The notes under the pieces are model-generated. The model was not told the DNA's origin. It saw only the letters and a program-made list of their open reading frames with translations, and made no database searches. From positions 841,842 to 905,841 of the forward strand of contig NZ_KB223527.1 in assembly GCF_000331575.1 (NCBI RefSeq): a stretch of 64,000 nt of DNA, written 5' to 3'. Below, one piece after another: positions 26,664-36,492 of this stretch. Within the stretch, counting starts at the first letter, position 1, and the number at the start of each line of letters is the position of its first letter. The stretch is from Calidifontibacillus oryziterrae (GTDB lineage Bacteria > Bacillota > Bacilli > Bacillales > Bacillaceae_J). Position numbers and translations under genes: made by a program.

Positions 26664-28433
26664 TTATAAACGTATTTGTAAATTTAATTCCAGCAGTTGA
26701 TCATGGCTAACTTCACTTGGTGCATTTGTCATGATGTCACTTGCACTCGCTGTCTTTGGAAAGGCGATCGTATCACGAAGGTTTGTCCGTCCTGCTAATA
26801 GCATGACAAATCGGTCTAGTCCAAAGGCTATTCCCCCATGCGGTGGTGTTCCATAATCAAACGCATCTAAAAGGAAGCCAAATTGTTCACGTGCTTCTTC
26901 CTCTGGCATGCCAAGCACTTTAAACATCTTTTCTTGAATATCGCGCTCGTAAATACGGGCAGATCCCCCACCTAATTCATAACCATTTAATACGATATCA
27001 TAAGCTTGAGCACGTACTTTGCCAGGATTCTCATCTAATAAAGGTAAATCTTCGCGAACTGGCATTGTAAATGGATGATGTGCCGCAAAATAACGGCCAG
27101 CCTCTGGATCAAACTCAAGTAACGGCCAATCCGTAATCCATAGGAAATTAAACTTCGTTTCATCGATTAAGTTTAAGTCCTTCGCAAGTTTTACACGAAG
27201 TGCACCTAAGCTGTCAGCAACAACTTGTTTTGAATCAGCAACAACTAAAATTAAATCTCCATTTTCAGCTTCCATTACTTTTTGAATGCCTGCTTGTTGA
27301 TCATCGTTGAAGAATTTTGCGATTGGACCTTTCAATCCATCTTCTTCAACCTTGAACCAGGCTAAACCTTTAGCCCCGTAACGGCTAACATACTCCGTTA
27401 ACCCATCAATATCCTTACGAGAATACTTTTCGGCAGCCCCTTTTACATTAATCGCTTTAATTTGACCGCCACCTGAGATCGCATTCGCAAACACTTTAAA
27501 TTCAGTTTCTTTTACAAGCTCCCCGATATCAACTAGCTCCATGCCAAAACGTGTGTCCGGTTTATCAGAACCGTAGCGTGCGATCGCATCGTCATATGTC
27601 ATTCGAGGGAATGGAGTTTGAATTTCCACTCCTTTCACTTCTTTTAATACTGTTGCCATCATTTCTTCCATTAACGCAATAAGATCCTCTTTATCCATAA
27701 ACGATGTTTCAATATCCACTTGTGTAAATTCAGGCTGACGATCAGCACGTAAATCTTCATCACGGAAGCAGCGTGCAATTTGATAATACCGCTCAAAACC
27801 AGATACCATTAATAATTGTTTAAAAAGCTGCGGTGATTGCGGTAATGCATAAAATTGTCCTTCATGAACTCGACTTGGAACTAAATAGTCACGCGCACCC
27901 TCTGGTGTGGATTTTGTTAAAATGGGTGTTTCAACGTCTAAAAATCCATGGTCATCTAAAAAATTACGAACTACTTTTGTAACTTGATGACGCATTTTGA
28001 ATGTATTGAACATTTCAGGACGGCGTAGGTCCAGATAACGGTACTTTAAGCGTAGCTCCTCAGATGCATCGACATCATCTTCAATCATAAATGGTGGTGT
28101 TTTTGATGCATTGATAATTGTAATTTCTTCAGCTTGAACCTCAATCGTTCCTGTTGCAATTTGTTTGTTATATGTTCCTTCAGCACGTGCAACAACTTTA
28201 CCTTTTATATCTAAAACGAACTCACTTCGAGCTTTATCAGCTGTTTTTAACGCTTCTCCACTAACATCAGGGCTAAATACAACCTGCACGATCCCTGTAC
28301 GATCGCGTAAATCGATAAAAATAAGTCCTCCTAAATCACGTCGCTTTTGAACCCATCCCTTTAACTGAACGGTTTCTCCCACATTCGTTTCCCTTAATTC
28401 TCCACAAAAATGACTTCTTCCTAATTCAGACAT
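26664..28433 (-). CDS. aspS: Aspartyl-tRNA synthetase
   Basis: This is a bacterial-type class IIb enzyme of 589 residues. The N-terminal OB anticodon-binding domain includes [20 protein letters not shown], then motif 2 [17 protein letters not shown], the bacterial GAD insertion, and motif 3 [13 protein letters not shown] near the C-terminus. Whether it is discriminating or charges tRNA-Asn too is not clear from sequence. It is 19 bp behind hisS and shares its T-box leader. Confidence 0.98.
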   Translation of the reverse strand: MSELGRSHFCGELRETNVGETVQLKGWVQKRRDLGGLIFIDLRDRTGIVQVVFSPDVSGEALKTADKARSEFVLDIKGKVVARAEGTYNKQIATGTIEVQAEEITIINASKTPPFMIEDDVDASEELRLKYRYLDLRRPEMFNTFKMRHQVTKVVRNFLDDHGFLDVETPILTKSTPEGARDYLVPSRVHEGQFYALPQSPQLFKQLLMVSGFERYYQIARCFRDEDLRADRQPEFTQVDIETSFMDKEDLIALMEEMMATVLKEVKGVEIQTPFPRMTYDDAIARYGSDKPDTRFGMELVDIGELVKETEFKVFANAISGGGQIKAINVKGAAEKYSRKDIDGLTEYVSRYGAKGLAWFKVEEDGLKGPIAKFFNDDQQAGIQKVMEAENGDLILVVADSKQVVADSLGALRVKLAKDLNLIDETKFNFLWITDWPLLEFDPEAGRYFAAHHPFTMPVREDLPLLDENPGKVRAQAYDIVLNGYELGGGSARIYERDIQEKMFKVLGMPEEEAREQFGFLLDAFDYGTPPHGGIAFGLDRFVMLLAGRTNLRDTIAFPKTASASDIMTNAPSEVSHDQLLELNLQIRL

Positions 28434-28451
28434 TCTATTTTTCCTCCTAAA

Positions 28452-29720
28452 TTAACTTCTTTCTAGTAAATATTCAATAAAGTTCGAGATCCCAACTTCC
28501 TCTTGGGTACCTGTTGACATATCTTTAATGTTAATGACATTTTTCACTAACTCATCTTCACCTAATACTGCTACAAACTTTACGTTGAGACGATCAGCTG
28601 TTTTAAATTGAGCTTTCAATTTGCGATCTTGATAATCTTTTTCTGCCGTGAAACCAGCTTTTCTAAGTTCGTACAATAAGGAAGTAGCTTTATCCTTTGC
28701 TTGATCGCCAAGAGCAATTAAATAACAATCAAGCTCCTGTGCAATTGGCAAGCTAATATTTTCTGCTTTTAAAGCAAGCAGTAAACGTTCTATACTTAAC
28801 GCAAATCCGATTCCGGGGGTAGCCGGTCCGCCGATTTCTTCAACTAAACCGTTATAACGCCCTCCACCCATTAATGTCGTAATCGCACCAAAGCCTTCCG
28901 CATCACTCATAATTTCAAATGCTGTATGATTGTAGTAATCTAACCCCCGCACTAAGTTTGGATCGACCTGAAATTCAATTCCGATATCAGTTAAATACGT
29001 TTTCACTTTTTCAAAGAATACGCGAGACTCGTCATTTAGATAATCGAGTATCGATGGTGCAGATTTTATCAATTCGTGATCGCGATCTTTTTTACAATCT
29101 AAAATTCGCATTGGATTTTTTTCTAATCGGTTTTGACAGTCACCACAAAATTCTCCAATTCTTGGTTTAAAATGATTCATCAGGGCTTCGCGATGTGCTT
29201 TACGGCTTTCGATATCACCAAGGCTATTAATTACGAGTTTTAATCTTTTTAGTCCAAGCTCCCGATAAATATCCATTGCTAAAGCGATAACCTCAGCATC
29301 AATAGCCGGATCGCTGCTCCCTAATGCTTCAACGCCAAACTGAATAAATTGCCGCCACCGGCCAGCCTGTGGTCGTTCATAGCGGAACATCGGTCCTATG
29401 TAAAATAATTTTGTTGGTTGGTTCGGACTTCCATACATTTTATTTTCTACAAATGAACGTACAGTTGGCGCCGTTCCCTCTGGTCTTAACGTCATGCTAC
29501 GGCCACCACGGTCTTCAAACGTATACATTTCTTTTTGAACAATATCTGTTGTCTCCCCAACCCCCCTTTGGAATAACTCTGTCTGTTCAAAAATCGGGGT
29601 GCGGATTTCACTATAGTTATAGCGTTTGCACATCTCTCTCATTTTTTGTTCGACATATTGCCATTCCTCAACAACTCCCGGCAATATATCCTGCGTACCG
29701 CGTGGTATATTTATTGACAT
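28452..29720 (-). CDS. hisS: Histidyl-tRNA synthetase
   Basis: This class II synthetase of 422 residues begins [15 protein letters not shown]. It contains [13 protein letters not shown] (motif 2 area near residue 82), [19 protein letters not shown], the histidine-specific [15 protein letters not shown], and the C-terminal anticodon-binding domain. It is first in the hisS-aspS operon. A histidine T-box precedes it. Confidence 0.98.
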   Translation of the reverse strand: MSINIPRGTQDILPGVVEEWQYVEQKMREMCKRYNYSEIRTPIFEQTELFQRGVGETTDIVQKEMYTFEDRGGRSMTLRPEGTAPTVRSFVENKMYGSPNQPTKLFYIGPMFRYERPQAGRWRQFIQFGVEALGSSDPAIDAEVIALAMDIYRELGLKRLKLVINSLGDIESRKAHREALMNHFKPRIGEFCGDCQNRLEKNPMRILDCKKDRDHELIKSAPSILDYLNDESRVFFEKVKTYLTDIGIEFQVDPNLVRGLDYYNHTAFEIMSDAEGFGAITTLMGGGRYNGLVEEIGGPATPGIGFALSIERLLLALKAENISLPIAQELDCYLIALGDQAKDKATSLLYELRKAGFTAEKDYQDRKLKAQFKTADRLNVKFVAVLGEDELVKNVINIKDMSTGTQEEVGISNFIEYLLERS

Positions 29721-29770
29721 GTCTACTTCGACCTCCTTTTTATAGCTTCAAATTTTTTCATCGTCTTTTA

Positions 29771-29872
29771 TTCGCAAGTTTTGGCTGGTTACTCAGAAGT
29801 TTCATCTGGTTACTCGCAAATTTTGCATTTTACTCACTAGTTTCGGTTGGTTACTCGCAAGTTTTATTTTTA
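29771..29872 (+). repeat. 21-bp tandem array upstream of hisS
   Basis: Five imperfect units of about 21 bp share the pattern TCGCAAGTTTTGGCTGGTTAC. The period is constant within one base and copies differ at several sites. The array lies between the T-box terminator and the hisS start, so it would be transcribed as part of the hisS 5' untranslated region. Confidence 0.85.
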
Positions 29873-29873
29873 A

Positions 29874-30160
29874 TAAAAAAAAATCCCGCCCCTACAGTAA
29901 ATGTAGGGACGAGATTAACTTCCCGTGGTACCACCCTAGTTGAAGTGCTCAAAATAGAAAGCAACCTTCCACTTATCAGTTAACGCCTGAAACGTCCTTT
30001 TCCTACTAAGACGCTGCTCTTTTCAGAAAGGAACCTCCTTGAGTGTTCTTCATTAAGCCAGCATGGAGAAATGCTTTCAGCCTACGGCATTTCCTCTCTT
30101 TCCATGTGAAATCTTAATTACTCTCTCCATCATAGGTTCAAATATTATTTGGTTCAAAAT
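29874..30160 (-). promoter_or_regulatory. T-box riboswitch, histidine type, upstream of hisS-aspS
   Basis: The minus-strand leader has stem I closed by GAACC/GGTTC, the AGAGAGTAATTA motif, an apparent specifier CAC (30043-30045) in GAACACTC, the T-box GGGTGGTACCACG (29924-29936), and a terminator of ATCTCGTCCCTACA pairing with TGTAGGGGCGGGAT and a T-run (29874-29883). It should sense uncharged tRNA-His. Confidence 0.93.
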
Positions 30161-30202
30161 ATCAGTATATCAACTGTTTAGAAATATCAATTAATCTCTA
30201 TT

Positions 30203-30231
30203 ATCATACGGATGAACACTGTTCTTGTCAA
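30203..30231 (-). promoter_or_regulatory. SigmaA promoter for hisS leader
   Basis: On the minus strand consensus TTGACA (30226-30231) is 17 bp from TATGAT (30203-30208), about 40 bases ahead of the T-box stem I. Confidence 0.75.
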
Positions 30232-30243
30232 GAATAGAATCGT

Positions 30244-30420
30244 TTAATTCCGTTCTAATTTCCGTTTCATATTTTTTATCGTTCGTAAGTCCACACCAAA
30301 TTCCTGTGCTAGCTCCATGTTTGAGGATGTTTGCTCTTTTTGGATAAAATCATGAAAATCAACCCCAAACAATTGATTAGTTGGATTATTTGTTATTTCA
30401 CTTTTTGAACTATAGCGCAT
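30244..30420 (-). CDS. Small helix-turn-helix-like protein, YrzK-like
   Basis: A 58-residue open frame starts at ATG 30420 with AAAGGATG seven bases before it. The C-terminal half, SNMELAQEFGVDLRTIKNMK, resembles the second part of sigma-70 region 4 or a resolvase-type helix-turn-helix. The order dtd-relA side, small gene, hisS matches B. subtilis yrzK, but I assign that name by position and size only. Its function is unknown. The coding region ends just before the hisS promoter. Confidence 0.68.
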   Translation of the reverse strand: MRYSSKSEITNNPTNQLFGVDFHDFIQKEQTSSNMELAQEFGVDLRTIKNMKRKLERN

Positions 30421-30559
30421 GAATTACATCCTTTCTCCCGTACAAGTATTTTAGAAAATATAACCTTGTACTATCATGCCCGCTATTAAACAAATAATTT
30501 CATAAAATAACAATGATTTTTTAACTAATCAGTATTTAATGGTTTTGCGATATAGACTC

Positions 30560-31012
30560 TCACAATTTATCTTGTTTACTCTCTACAATTAATGTGACTG
30601 GGCCATCATTCACTAATGATACATCCATCATTGCTCCAAAAGTACCAGTTTCAACCTTTACTCCTTTGGCTATTAGCGCCTCGTTAAATTTTTCATATAA
30701 GCTATTTGCGTATTCTGGCTTAGCTGCATCCGTAAAGCTAGGTCTTCTACCTTTGCGACAATCACCATATAATGTGAATTGGGAGATCGATAAAATTTCT
30801 CCACCGACATCTAGTAATGATAAATTCATTTTTCCTTCTTCATCTTCAAAGATTCGTAAATTCACAATTTTCTCTGCAACATAATTAATGTCTTCAACTG
30901 TATCTGAATGGGTGATGCCTACTAAAAGTACGAATCCATGGGTTATTTCACCTACAGTTAAGCCATTAACTTTAACATTAGCTTGTTTTGATCTTTGGAC
31001 TACAACTCTCAT
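30560..31012 (-). CDS. dtd: D-aminoacyl-tRNA deacylase
   Basis: Dtd hydrolyses D-amino acids, and glycine on tRNA-Ala, off mischarged tRNA. The 150-residue protein shows [17 protein letters not shown], the SQFTLYGD active-site motif near residue 78, and [11 protein letters not shown] near the C-terminus with the cis Gly-Pro. It lies about 130 bp downstream of relA, as in B. subtilis. Confidence 0.95.
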   Translation of the reverse strand: MRVVVQRSKQANVKVNGLTVGEITHGFVLLVGITHSDTVEDINYVAEKIVNLRIFEDEEGKMNLSLLDVGGEILSISQFTLYGDCRKGRRPSFTDAAKPEYANSLYEKFNEALIAKGVKVETGTFGAMMDVSLVNDGPVTLIVESKQDKL

Positions 31013-31049
31013 TCGTTATGACACCTTCCTCATTAGTATGACATCCAAC

Positions 31050-31094
31050 AAAGAAAAAGAAAGCAGCACTTTAGCTCCTGCCACTTTCTTTTTC
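31050..31094 (-). terminator. Terminator after relA
   Basis: On the minus strand AAAGAAAGTGGCAG and CTGCTTTCTTTTT form an interrupted hairpin followed by T-rich sequence. It separates relA from dtd, perhaps partially. Confidence 0.65.
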
Positions 31095-31140
31095 CTGTCA
31101 TTCAAGATAAACATCGATAAGTTACTCGTCAATGTTCTTA

Positions 31141-33339
31141 CTACTGCATAATCCTTCGAACAGAATATACGTCATGTATTTGTTTAAGACGGTCTGCTAT
31201 CTTTTGCAAATGATTTACATTTTGAATAGCGATCGTAATATTAATAGTCGCCATTTTGTTACGATCCGTCCTCCCCGTAACAGCAGTAATATTTGTTTTG
31301 CTTTCATTTATTGCATGCAAAACTTCGTTCAACAAGCCACGGCGGTCATATCCGGTAATTTCAATATCGACATTGTATGACTTCCCGTCACTAGCACCGC
31401 CCTCCCATTCAACAGGAATCAACCTTTCCTTCGCTTCATCTGTATGAATATTTGGGCAATCACTACGGTGAACAGAAACTCCTCTACCTTTAGTAATAAA
31501 CCCTAATATTTCATCCCCTGGGACAGGGTTGCAGCATTTTGACAAACGGATTAGTAAATTGTCTACACCAATGACACGGACACCTGTATCTGTTTTTTTA
31601 TTACGAGGCAAACTTTTCACTTCTGAAACAGCTTGCAGTAACGTTTCCTCAAGCTCTTGTCCTCGTTTTTTGCGGAGCTTTTCCGTTAGTCTAGTTGCGA
31701 TCTGTGCTGCGGTAATGCCGTTATAACCGACCGCTGCATACATATCCTCTTCATTCGCAAAACTAAATTTTTCTGCAACCATCTTTAAATTTTCTGCCGT
31801 TAAAACTTCTTTAAGCTCGACGTCATATTTCAATACTTCTTTTTCAACAAGCTCTTTTCCTTTTTCAACGTTTTCCTCACGTCTTTGTTTTTTGAAAAAT
31901 TGTCTTATCTTATTTTTCGCCTGTGAGGTTTGTACAAGCTTAATCCAATCCTGCGATGGACCATAGGAATGCTTGGACGTTAATATTTCAATAATATCAC
32001 CTGTCTTTAATACATATTCTAGCGGAACAATTTTCCCATTAACTTTGGCACCTATTGTTTTATTCCCAATTTCCGTGTGGATCCGATAAGCAAAATCCAA
32101 AGGAACAGAACCACGAGGTAGCTCATATACATCACCCTTTGGCGTAAAAACAAAGACCATATCTGAAAATAAGTCGATTTTTAATGATTCCATAAATTCT
32201 TCAGCATCGCTTGTATCATTTTGCCATTCTAATATTTCTCGGAACCATGTGATTTTATCTTGTAATGATTTAGGGTCTTGGTTTTGCTGTTTCCCTTCTT
32301 TATAAGCCCAATGTGCAGCAATACCGTACTCGGCAATTTGATGCATCTCTACCGTTCTAATCTGGACCTCTAACGGATCACCTTTAGGGCCTATAACAGT
32401 CGTATGCAACGATTGATACATGTTGGCCTTAGGCATCGCAATGTAATCCTTAAACCGCCCTGGCATCGGCTTCCAGCAAGTATGAATAACCCCTAATACA
32501 GCATAACAATCCTTTATACTTTCAACGAGAACACGAACAGCAAGCAAATCATAGATTTCATTAAATTGTTTATTTTGCAGCACCATTTTTCGATAAATAC
32601 TATATATATGTTTGGGACGGCCTGATATTTCAGCCTTCAAATTGACTTCATCTAAGCGCTTGCGGATTTCCTCTATAACTTCCCGTACATGGTGTTCACG
32701 TTCGGCACGCTTATTTTTCATTAAATTAACAATGCGGTAATACTGCTGAGGATTGAGATATCTCAACGCTGTGTCTTCAAGCTCCCATTTAATTGTGGAA
32801 ATTCCAAGTCGGTGAGCTAATGGTGCAAAAATTTCAAGTGTCTCATTGGAAATGCGTCTTTGTTTTTCAGGAGATAAATGCTTTAACGTTCTCATATTAT
32901 GAAGACGGTCCGCAAGTTTTATTAAAATAACACGAATGTCCTGGGCCATGGCTAAAAACATTTTGCGATGATTTTCCGCCTGCTGTGCTTCCTGAGACTT
33001 ATATTTTATTTTCCCTAGTTTTGTAACGCCATCAACTAGCATTGCAACTTCTTTATTAAAGGCTTTTTCCAAATCTTTTAACGTTATATTTGTATCTTCA
33101 ACTACATCATGGAGAAACCCAGCTGCAACTGTTACGGGATCCATTTCAAGCTCAGCCAATATCCCAGCTACTTGGACTGGATGTATGATGTAGGGTTCAC
33201 CAGATTTGCGATATTGATTATGATGAGCTTGTTCCGCATATTTATAAGCAGATTGTACAAATGCTACATCCTGATCAGATAAATAGCCTCTCACTTTGTC
33301 TATTACTTGTTCAATTGTAAGTGTTTGTTCATTAGCCAT
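31141..33339 (-). CDS. relA: Bifunctional (p)ppGpp synthetase/hydrolase Rel
   Basis: This 732-residue stringent-response enzyme has the HD hydrolase domain (AGFLHDVVEDTN near residue 72, ADRLHNMRTL near 148). The synthetase domain follows (residues about 200-330, RFKDYIAMPKANMYQSLHT), then a TGS domain near 390-450 (PLDFAYRIHTEIG) and a C-terminal ACT/RRM domain. The intact HD residues indicate both synthesis and hydrolysis. ATG at 33339 follows AGGTGA. It forms the apt-relA-dtd run. Confidence 0.97.
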   Translation of the reverse strand: MANEQTLTIEQVIDKVRGYLSDQDVAFVQSAYKYAEQAHHNQYRKSGEPYIIHPVQVAGILAELEMDPVTVAAGFLHDVVEDTNITLKDLEKAFNKEVAMLVDGVTKLGKIKYKSQEAQQAENHRKMFLAMAQDIRVILIKLADRLHNMRTLKHLSPEKQRRISNETLEIFAPLAHRLGISTIKWELEDTALRYLNPQQYYRIVNLMKNKRAEREHHVREVIEEIRKRLDEVNLKAEISGRPKHIYSIYRKMVLQNKQFNEIYDLLAVRVLVESIKDCYAVLGVIHTCWKPMPGRFKDYIAMPKANMYQSLHTTVIGPKGDPLEVQIRTVEMHQIAEYGIAAHWAYKEGKQQNQDPKSLQDKITWFREILEWQNDTSDAEEFMESLKIDLFSDMVFVFTPKGDVYELPRGSVPLDFAYRIHTEIGNKTIGAKVNGKIVPLEYVLKTGDIIEILTSKHSYGPSQDWIKLVQTSQAKNKIRQFFKKQRREENVEKGKELVEKEVLKYDVELKEVLTAENLKMVAEKFSFANEEDMYAAVGYNGITAAQIATRLTEKLRKKRGQELEETLLQAVSEVKSLPRNKKTDTGVRVIGVDNLLIRLSKCCNPVPGDEILGFITKGRGVSVHRSDCPNIHTDEAKERLIPVEWEGGASDGKSYNVDIEITGYDRRGLLNEVLHAINESKTNITAVTGRTDRNKMATINITIAIQNVNHLQKIADRLKQIHDVYSVRRIMQ

Positions 33340-33440
33340 AAAAATCACCTAATATCCATTGCCATTAGAATAAATCCTTTATTTTATCTATTATCATGTT
33401 AGAACAGCTCATTGTAAAGAAAAATAGAAAAAATAATGTA

Positions 33441-33469
33441 AAAACAAAGAGTACTCTATTGAGCACTCT
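33441..33469 (-). terminator. Terminator after apt
   Basis: AGAGTACTC (33448-33456) pairs with GAGCACTCT (33461-33469), with one mismatch; a T-rich tail follows on the minus strand. Confidence 0.7.
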
Positions 33470-33491
33470 ACTTATAACTTAGTTTATAAAA

Positions 33492-34004
33492 TTAATATTG
33501 CATTAAAGTAAGGACGTCATACCCTCTTAGCTTTGAGCGTCCATTTAAATATGTCAACTCGACTAAAAAAGCCAAACCGGCAACAACGCCGCCTAGTTGT
33601 TCAACGAGTTGAATGGTCGCATCCATCGTACCACCAGTTGCCAACAAATCATCCGTAATTAACACCCTCTGACCAGGTTTAATAGCATCCTTATGCATGG
33701 TTAACGTATCTTTCCCGTATTCAAGTCCATATTCAACGCGAATTACCTCACGAGGAAGCTTCCCTTCCTTTCTAACTGGGGCGAAGCCCACTCCTAATGC
33801 GTAGGCAACTGGACAACCAACGATAAAGCCTCGTGCCTCTGGCCCAACTATAATATCAATTTGCTTATCCTCCGCAAATGCGACAATATCATCAACAGCG
33901 CTTTTAAATACTTTGCCATTATCCATTAATGGTGTAATGTCTTTAAATTGGATTCCTTCCTTCGGCCAATTAGGAACAATTGCAATATAATCCTTATAAT
34001 TCAT
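33492..34004 (-). CDS. apt: Adenine phosphoribosyltransferase
   Basis: This 170-residue PRPP-dependent salvage enzyme makes AMP from adenine. It has [11 protein letters not shown], the [11 protein letters not shown] flexible region, [10 protein letters not shown], and the PRPP loop [14 protein letters not shown] near residue 120. The start overlaps the recJ stop by four bases, which suggests translational coupling with recJ. Confidence 0.97.
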   Translation of the reverse strand: MNYKDYIAIVPNWPKEGIQFKDITPLMDNGKVFKSAVDDIVAFAEDKQIDIIVGPEARGFIVGCPVAYALGVGFAPVRKEGKLPREVIRVEYGLEYGKDTLTMHKDAIKPGQRVLITDDLLATGGTMDATIQLVEQLGGVVAGLAFLVELTYLNGRSKLRGYDVLTLMQY

Positions 34005-36367
34005 CTGACAAATTCCTCCTCATATTTACGGGACGTACCAATTGCTTTGTCAAACCAATCCTTCAACGTTTGATAAGAAGAATAAATTAGTTCAGCTTCC
34101 ATTTGTAATAATTCTTGCTTCTGTCGATAAGTTTTCGAAGCTGAAAATTCACGTTTACCAGGATTTTCAACTAGTGAAATAACACCATTTTCTATTTTAA
34201 CAAATTCTAATTCAAAAAACACCTGTGTCATAAAATGGATCGTTTCTTTCGTCCAACCCTTTTTGCTTGACAATGCATCTGCATATTTCTTCACATCGAA
34301 GGGCTGCTGTTTAAGTAAAAAAGCATAATACCATTTAAAATGCTCCCTTGTAGGCAGCGTGCTAAAAAAGTGATTTTCATTATAATCTAACACTGCATAT
34401 ATTCTTTCAGGTGTGGTATCCTTTAGTAGCTTTTTAAAGGTTACTCTCTCATATGGTAAATCTAGAAGAACTATAAATTTATATCGTGATAGTCCTTCAA
34501 ACTTCATGTTAACTACATCATGTATAACGTGAATTCTGTCATTCCAATCCTCTAACTTTAACCGAATCATCGTTTCAGTACGAAATGCAATGAAGACAAC
34601 AGAATTTGGGTCTAATTGCTCGAGCTGTTTTTTTACATCCTTATTTCCACGTAAATCAAACAACTGCCATTCTTCAACGGTAGCATCATAAAGCATGAAC
34701 TGTGGCTTCCTAAAGCCGTTCCATTCATTGATTGATAGCTCGCCAATAATACTTAAACGAGATAATGGGGATATTTCATCATATAAATAGCCGCATCCAA
34801 AACCGACACTATCTAAACTACTACCATCTTGCTCAAAAATAATCTTTAAGTGATTCATTTGACTGCCAATTTTTCGAATTTGCTTCAATGATACATTTTC
34901 AATACAAATAATTGGCTTCGGATTTCCAACACCAAACGGGGCAAGCTCTATCATCCTCTCGATCGTCTCGATACTTATGTCAGCTACTGTACATTTTAAA
35001 TCAACATTCGTTACCGGAATAAAATCATCATCTGACAAAATTCCCGAAGCGAGCTTATTTAAACGATCTCGAAGCACTGTAACATCCTCGATGCTGAGCG
35101 TCATTCCTGCCGCCATTGCATGTCCACCAAAATGAGGAAGAATATCGCGGCAGCTTGATAAATGTTCAAAAAGATCAAATCCATCTATACTACGGGCCGA
35201 TCCCTTTGCTACTCCTTTTTCTGAATCAATACTAAGCACAATCGTAGGACGATAATACTTGTTCACTAATTTCGAAGCAACTATACCGATTACTCCTGGA
35301 TTCCAGCCTTCCTTTGCAATAACAAGAACTTTTTGATCATTTTCTAAGAAGTGTTGCTCTACTTCTTTAATTGCTTCCTCAGTAATTCTCGTTACAAGCT
35401 GTTGGCGCTCACGATTCATAGCTTCAATTCCAGAAGCTATCAGGTCAGCCTCTTCTATCGAATTCGACAAAAGGAGCTCTACCGCAGGGTCAGCCGAACC
35501 AAGACGACCAGCGGCATTAAGCCGTGGTCCTATCGCGAAACCAATTGTTTCCTCATCTATTCGCTTATCCTGAAGTCCGGCTTGTTTAAGTAATGAGCGC
35601 AGCCCCGGATTTTTTGAATTTTGAATAGCTTTTACACCTAAGCTTGCAATCACACGATTTTCATCTATTAATGGAACCAAATCTGCAACCGTTCCGATTG
35701 CTGCAAATTCTAGTAGATGAGTAGGTAATCGCCCAAGTATTGCATGTGCAACCTTTAATGCTACCCCTACCCCAGCTAATTCACCAAATGGATAATTACT
35801 TCCCGGTTTGCGTGGATGAATAATGGCATAAGCATCAGGTAGGTCTGGTGACACTTCATGATGGTCGGTAATAATTAAATCAAGTCCTAACTCACGTGCT
35901 ACCTTTGCTTCATGAAATGCCGAAATCCCCGTATCCACGGTTATGATTAAAGAGAAGCCTTCGTTTTTCGCTGAGCGAAAGGCCGCTTCATTCGGCCCAT
36001 AGCCTTCTGTAAAACGATTTGGTATATAAAAATCAACGTTCGCTCCTTTTTCCTCGAGGGCGCGGAGCATTACTGTTGTGCTTGTAACACCATCAGCATC
36101 ATAATCGCCAAACACTAATATCTTTTCATCATTTTCAATCGCTTTTTCAATTCTATCTACAACATTATCCATTGAATCTAATAAAAAAGGATCATAAAAG
36201 CCTGCTTCACTTTTATTTAAAAAGCAACGCGCCTGATCAATCGTATCAATTCCCCTAATAACTAGTAATCTAGCAACTAAAACAGAAATTCCAAGCTCTT
36301 TAGTTAGCGCTTGAACCTTATCTTCCGTACATTCTTTTATTACCCAGCGAGTTTTTGACTGTAACAA
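34001..36367 (-). CDS. recJ: Single-stranded-DNA exonuclease RecJ
   Basis: This is a 5'-3' ssDNA exonuclease of the DHH family. The 788-residue protein carries [19 protein letters not shown] near residue 80, [30 protein letters not shown], and the DHHA1-type motif [12 protein letters not shown] near 425. The C-terminal 200 residues are typical of Bacillus RecJ. TTG at 36367 fits AAGGAG eight bases upstream; a GTG three codons earlier would abut that site. Confidence 0.96.
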   Translation of the reverse strand: MLQSKTRWVIKECTEDKVQALTKELGISVLVARLLVIRGIDTIDQARCFLNKSEAGFYDPFLLDSMDNVVDRIEKAIENDEKILVFGDYDADGVTSTTVMLRALEEKGANVDFYIPNRFTEGYGPNEAAFRSAKNEGFSLIITVDTGISAFHEAKVARELGLDLIITDHHEVSPDLPDAYAIIHPRKPGSNYPFGELAGVGVALKVAHAILGRLPTHLLEFAAIGTVADLVPLIDENRVIASLGVKAIQNSKNPGLRSLLKQAGLQDKRIDEETIGFAIGPRLNAAGRLGSADPAVELLLSNSIEEADLIASGIEAMNRERQQLVTRITEEAIKEVEQHFLENDQKVLVIAKEGWNPGVIGIVASKLVNKYYRPTIVLSIDSEKGVAKGSARSIDGFDLFEHLSSCRDILPHFGGHAMAAGMTLSIEDVTVLRDRLNKLASGILSDDDFIPVTNVDLKCTVADISIETIERMIELAPFGVGNPKPIICIENVSLKQIRKIGSQMNHLKIIFEQDGSSLDSVGFGCGYLYDEISPLSRLSIIGELSINEWNGFRKPQFMLYDATVEEWQLFDLRGNKDVKKQLEQLDPNSVVFIAFRTETMIRLKLEDWNDRIHVIHDVVNMKFEGLSRYKFIVLLDLPYERVTFKKLLKDTTPERIYAVLDYNENHFFSTLPTREHFKWYYAFLLKQQPFDVKKYADALSSKKGWTKETIHFMTQVFFELEFVKIENGVISLVENPGKREFSASKTYRQKQELLQMEAELIYSSYQTLKDWFDKAIGTSRKYEEEFVR

Positions 36368-36434
36368 AAAAACCACTCCTTAACCAATTAATTATACTAT
36401 AAGTAGTGGCAAATGGATTTATTTTTATCTATTC

Positions 36435-36466
36435 AAAAAAAACCGGCAAGTTCTTGCCGATTTTTT
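36435..36466 (-). terminator. Terminator after secDF
   Basis: CGGCAAG (36444-36450) pairs with CTTGCCG (36453-36459); T-runs occur on both sides, so it may act in either direction. Confidence 0.85.
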
Positions 36467-36492
36467 CTAAACAAAGCGTGGTTTATTTCCTT

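Noticed and set aside
29369..29983. 204-codon plus-strand frame over hisS and its leader
   Set aside because: It is antisense to hisS and runs through the T-box and tandem array.
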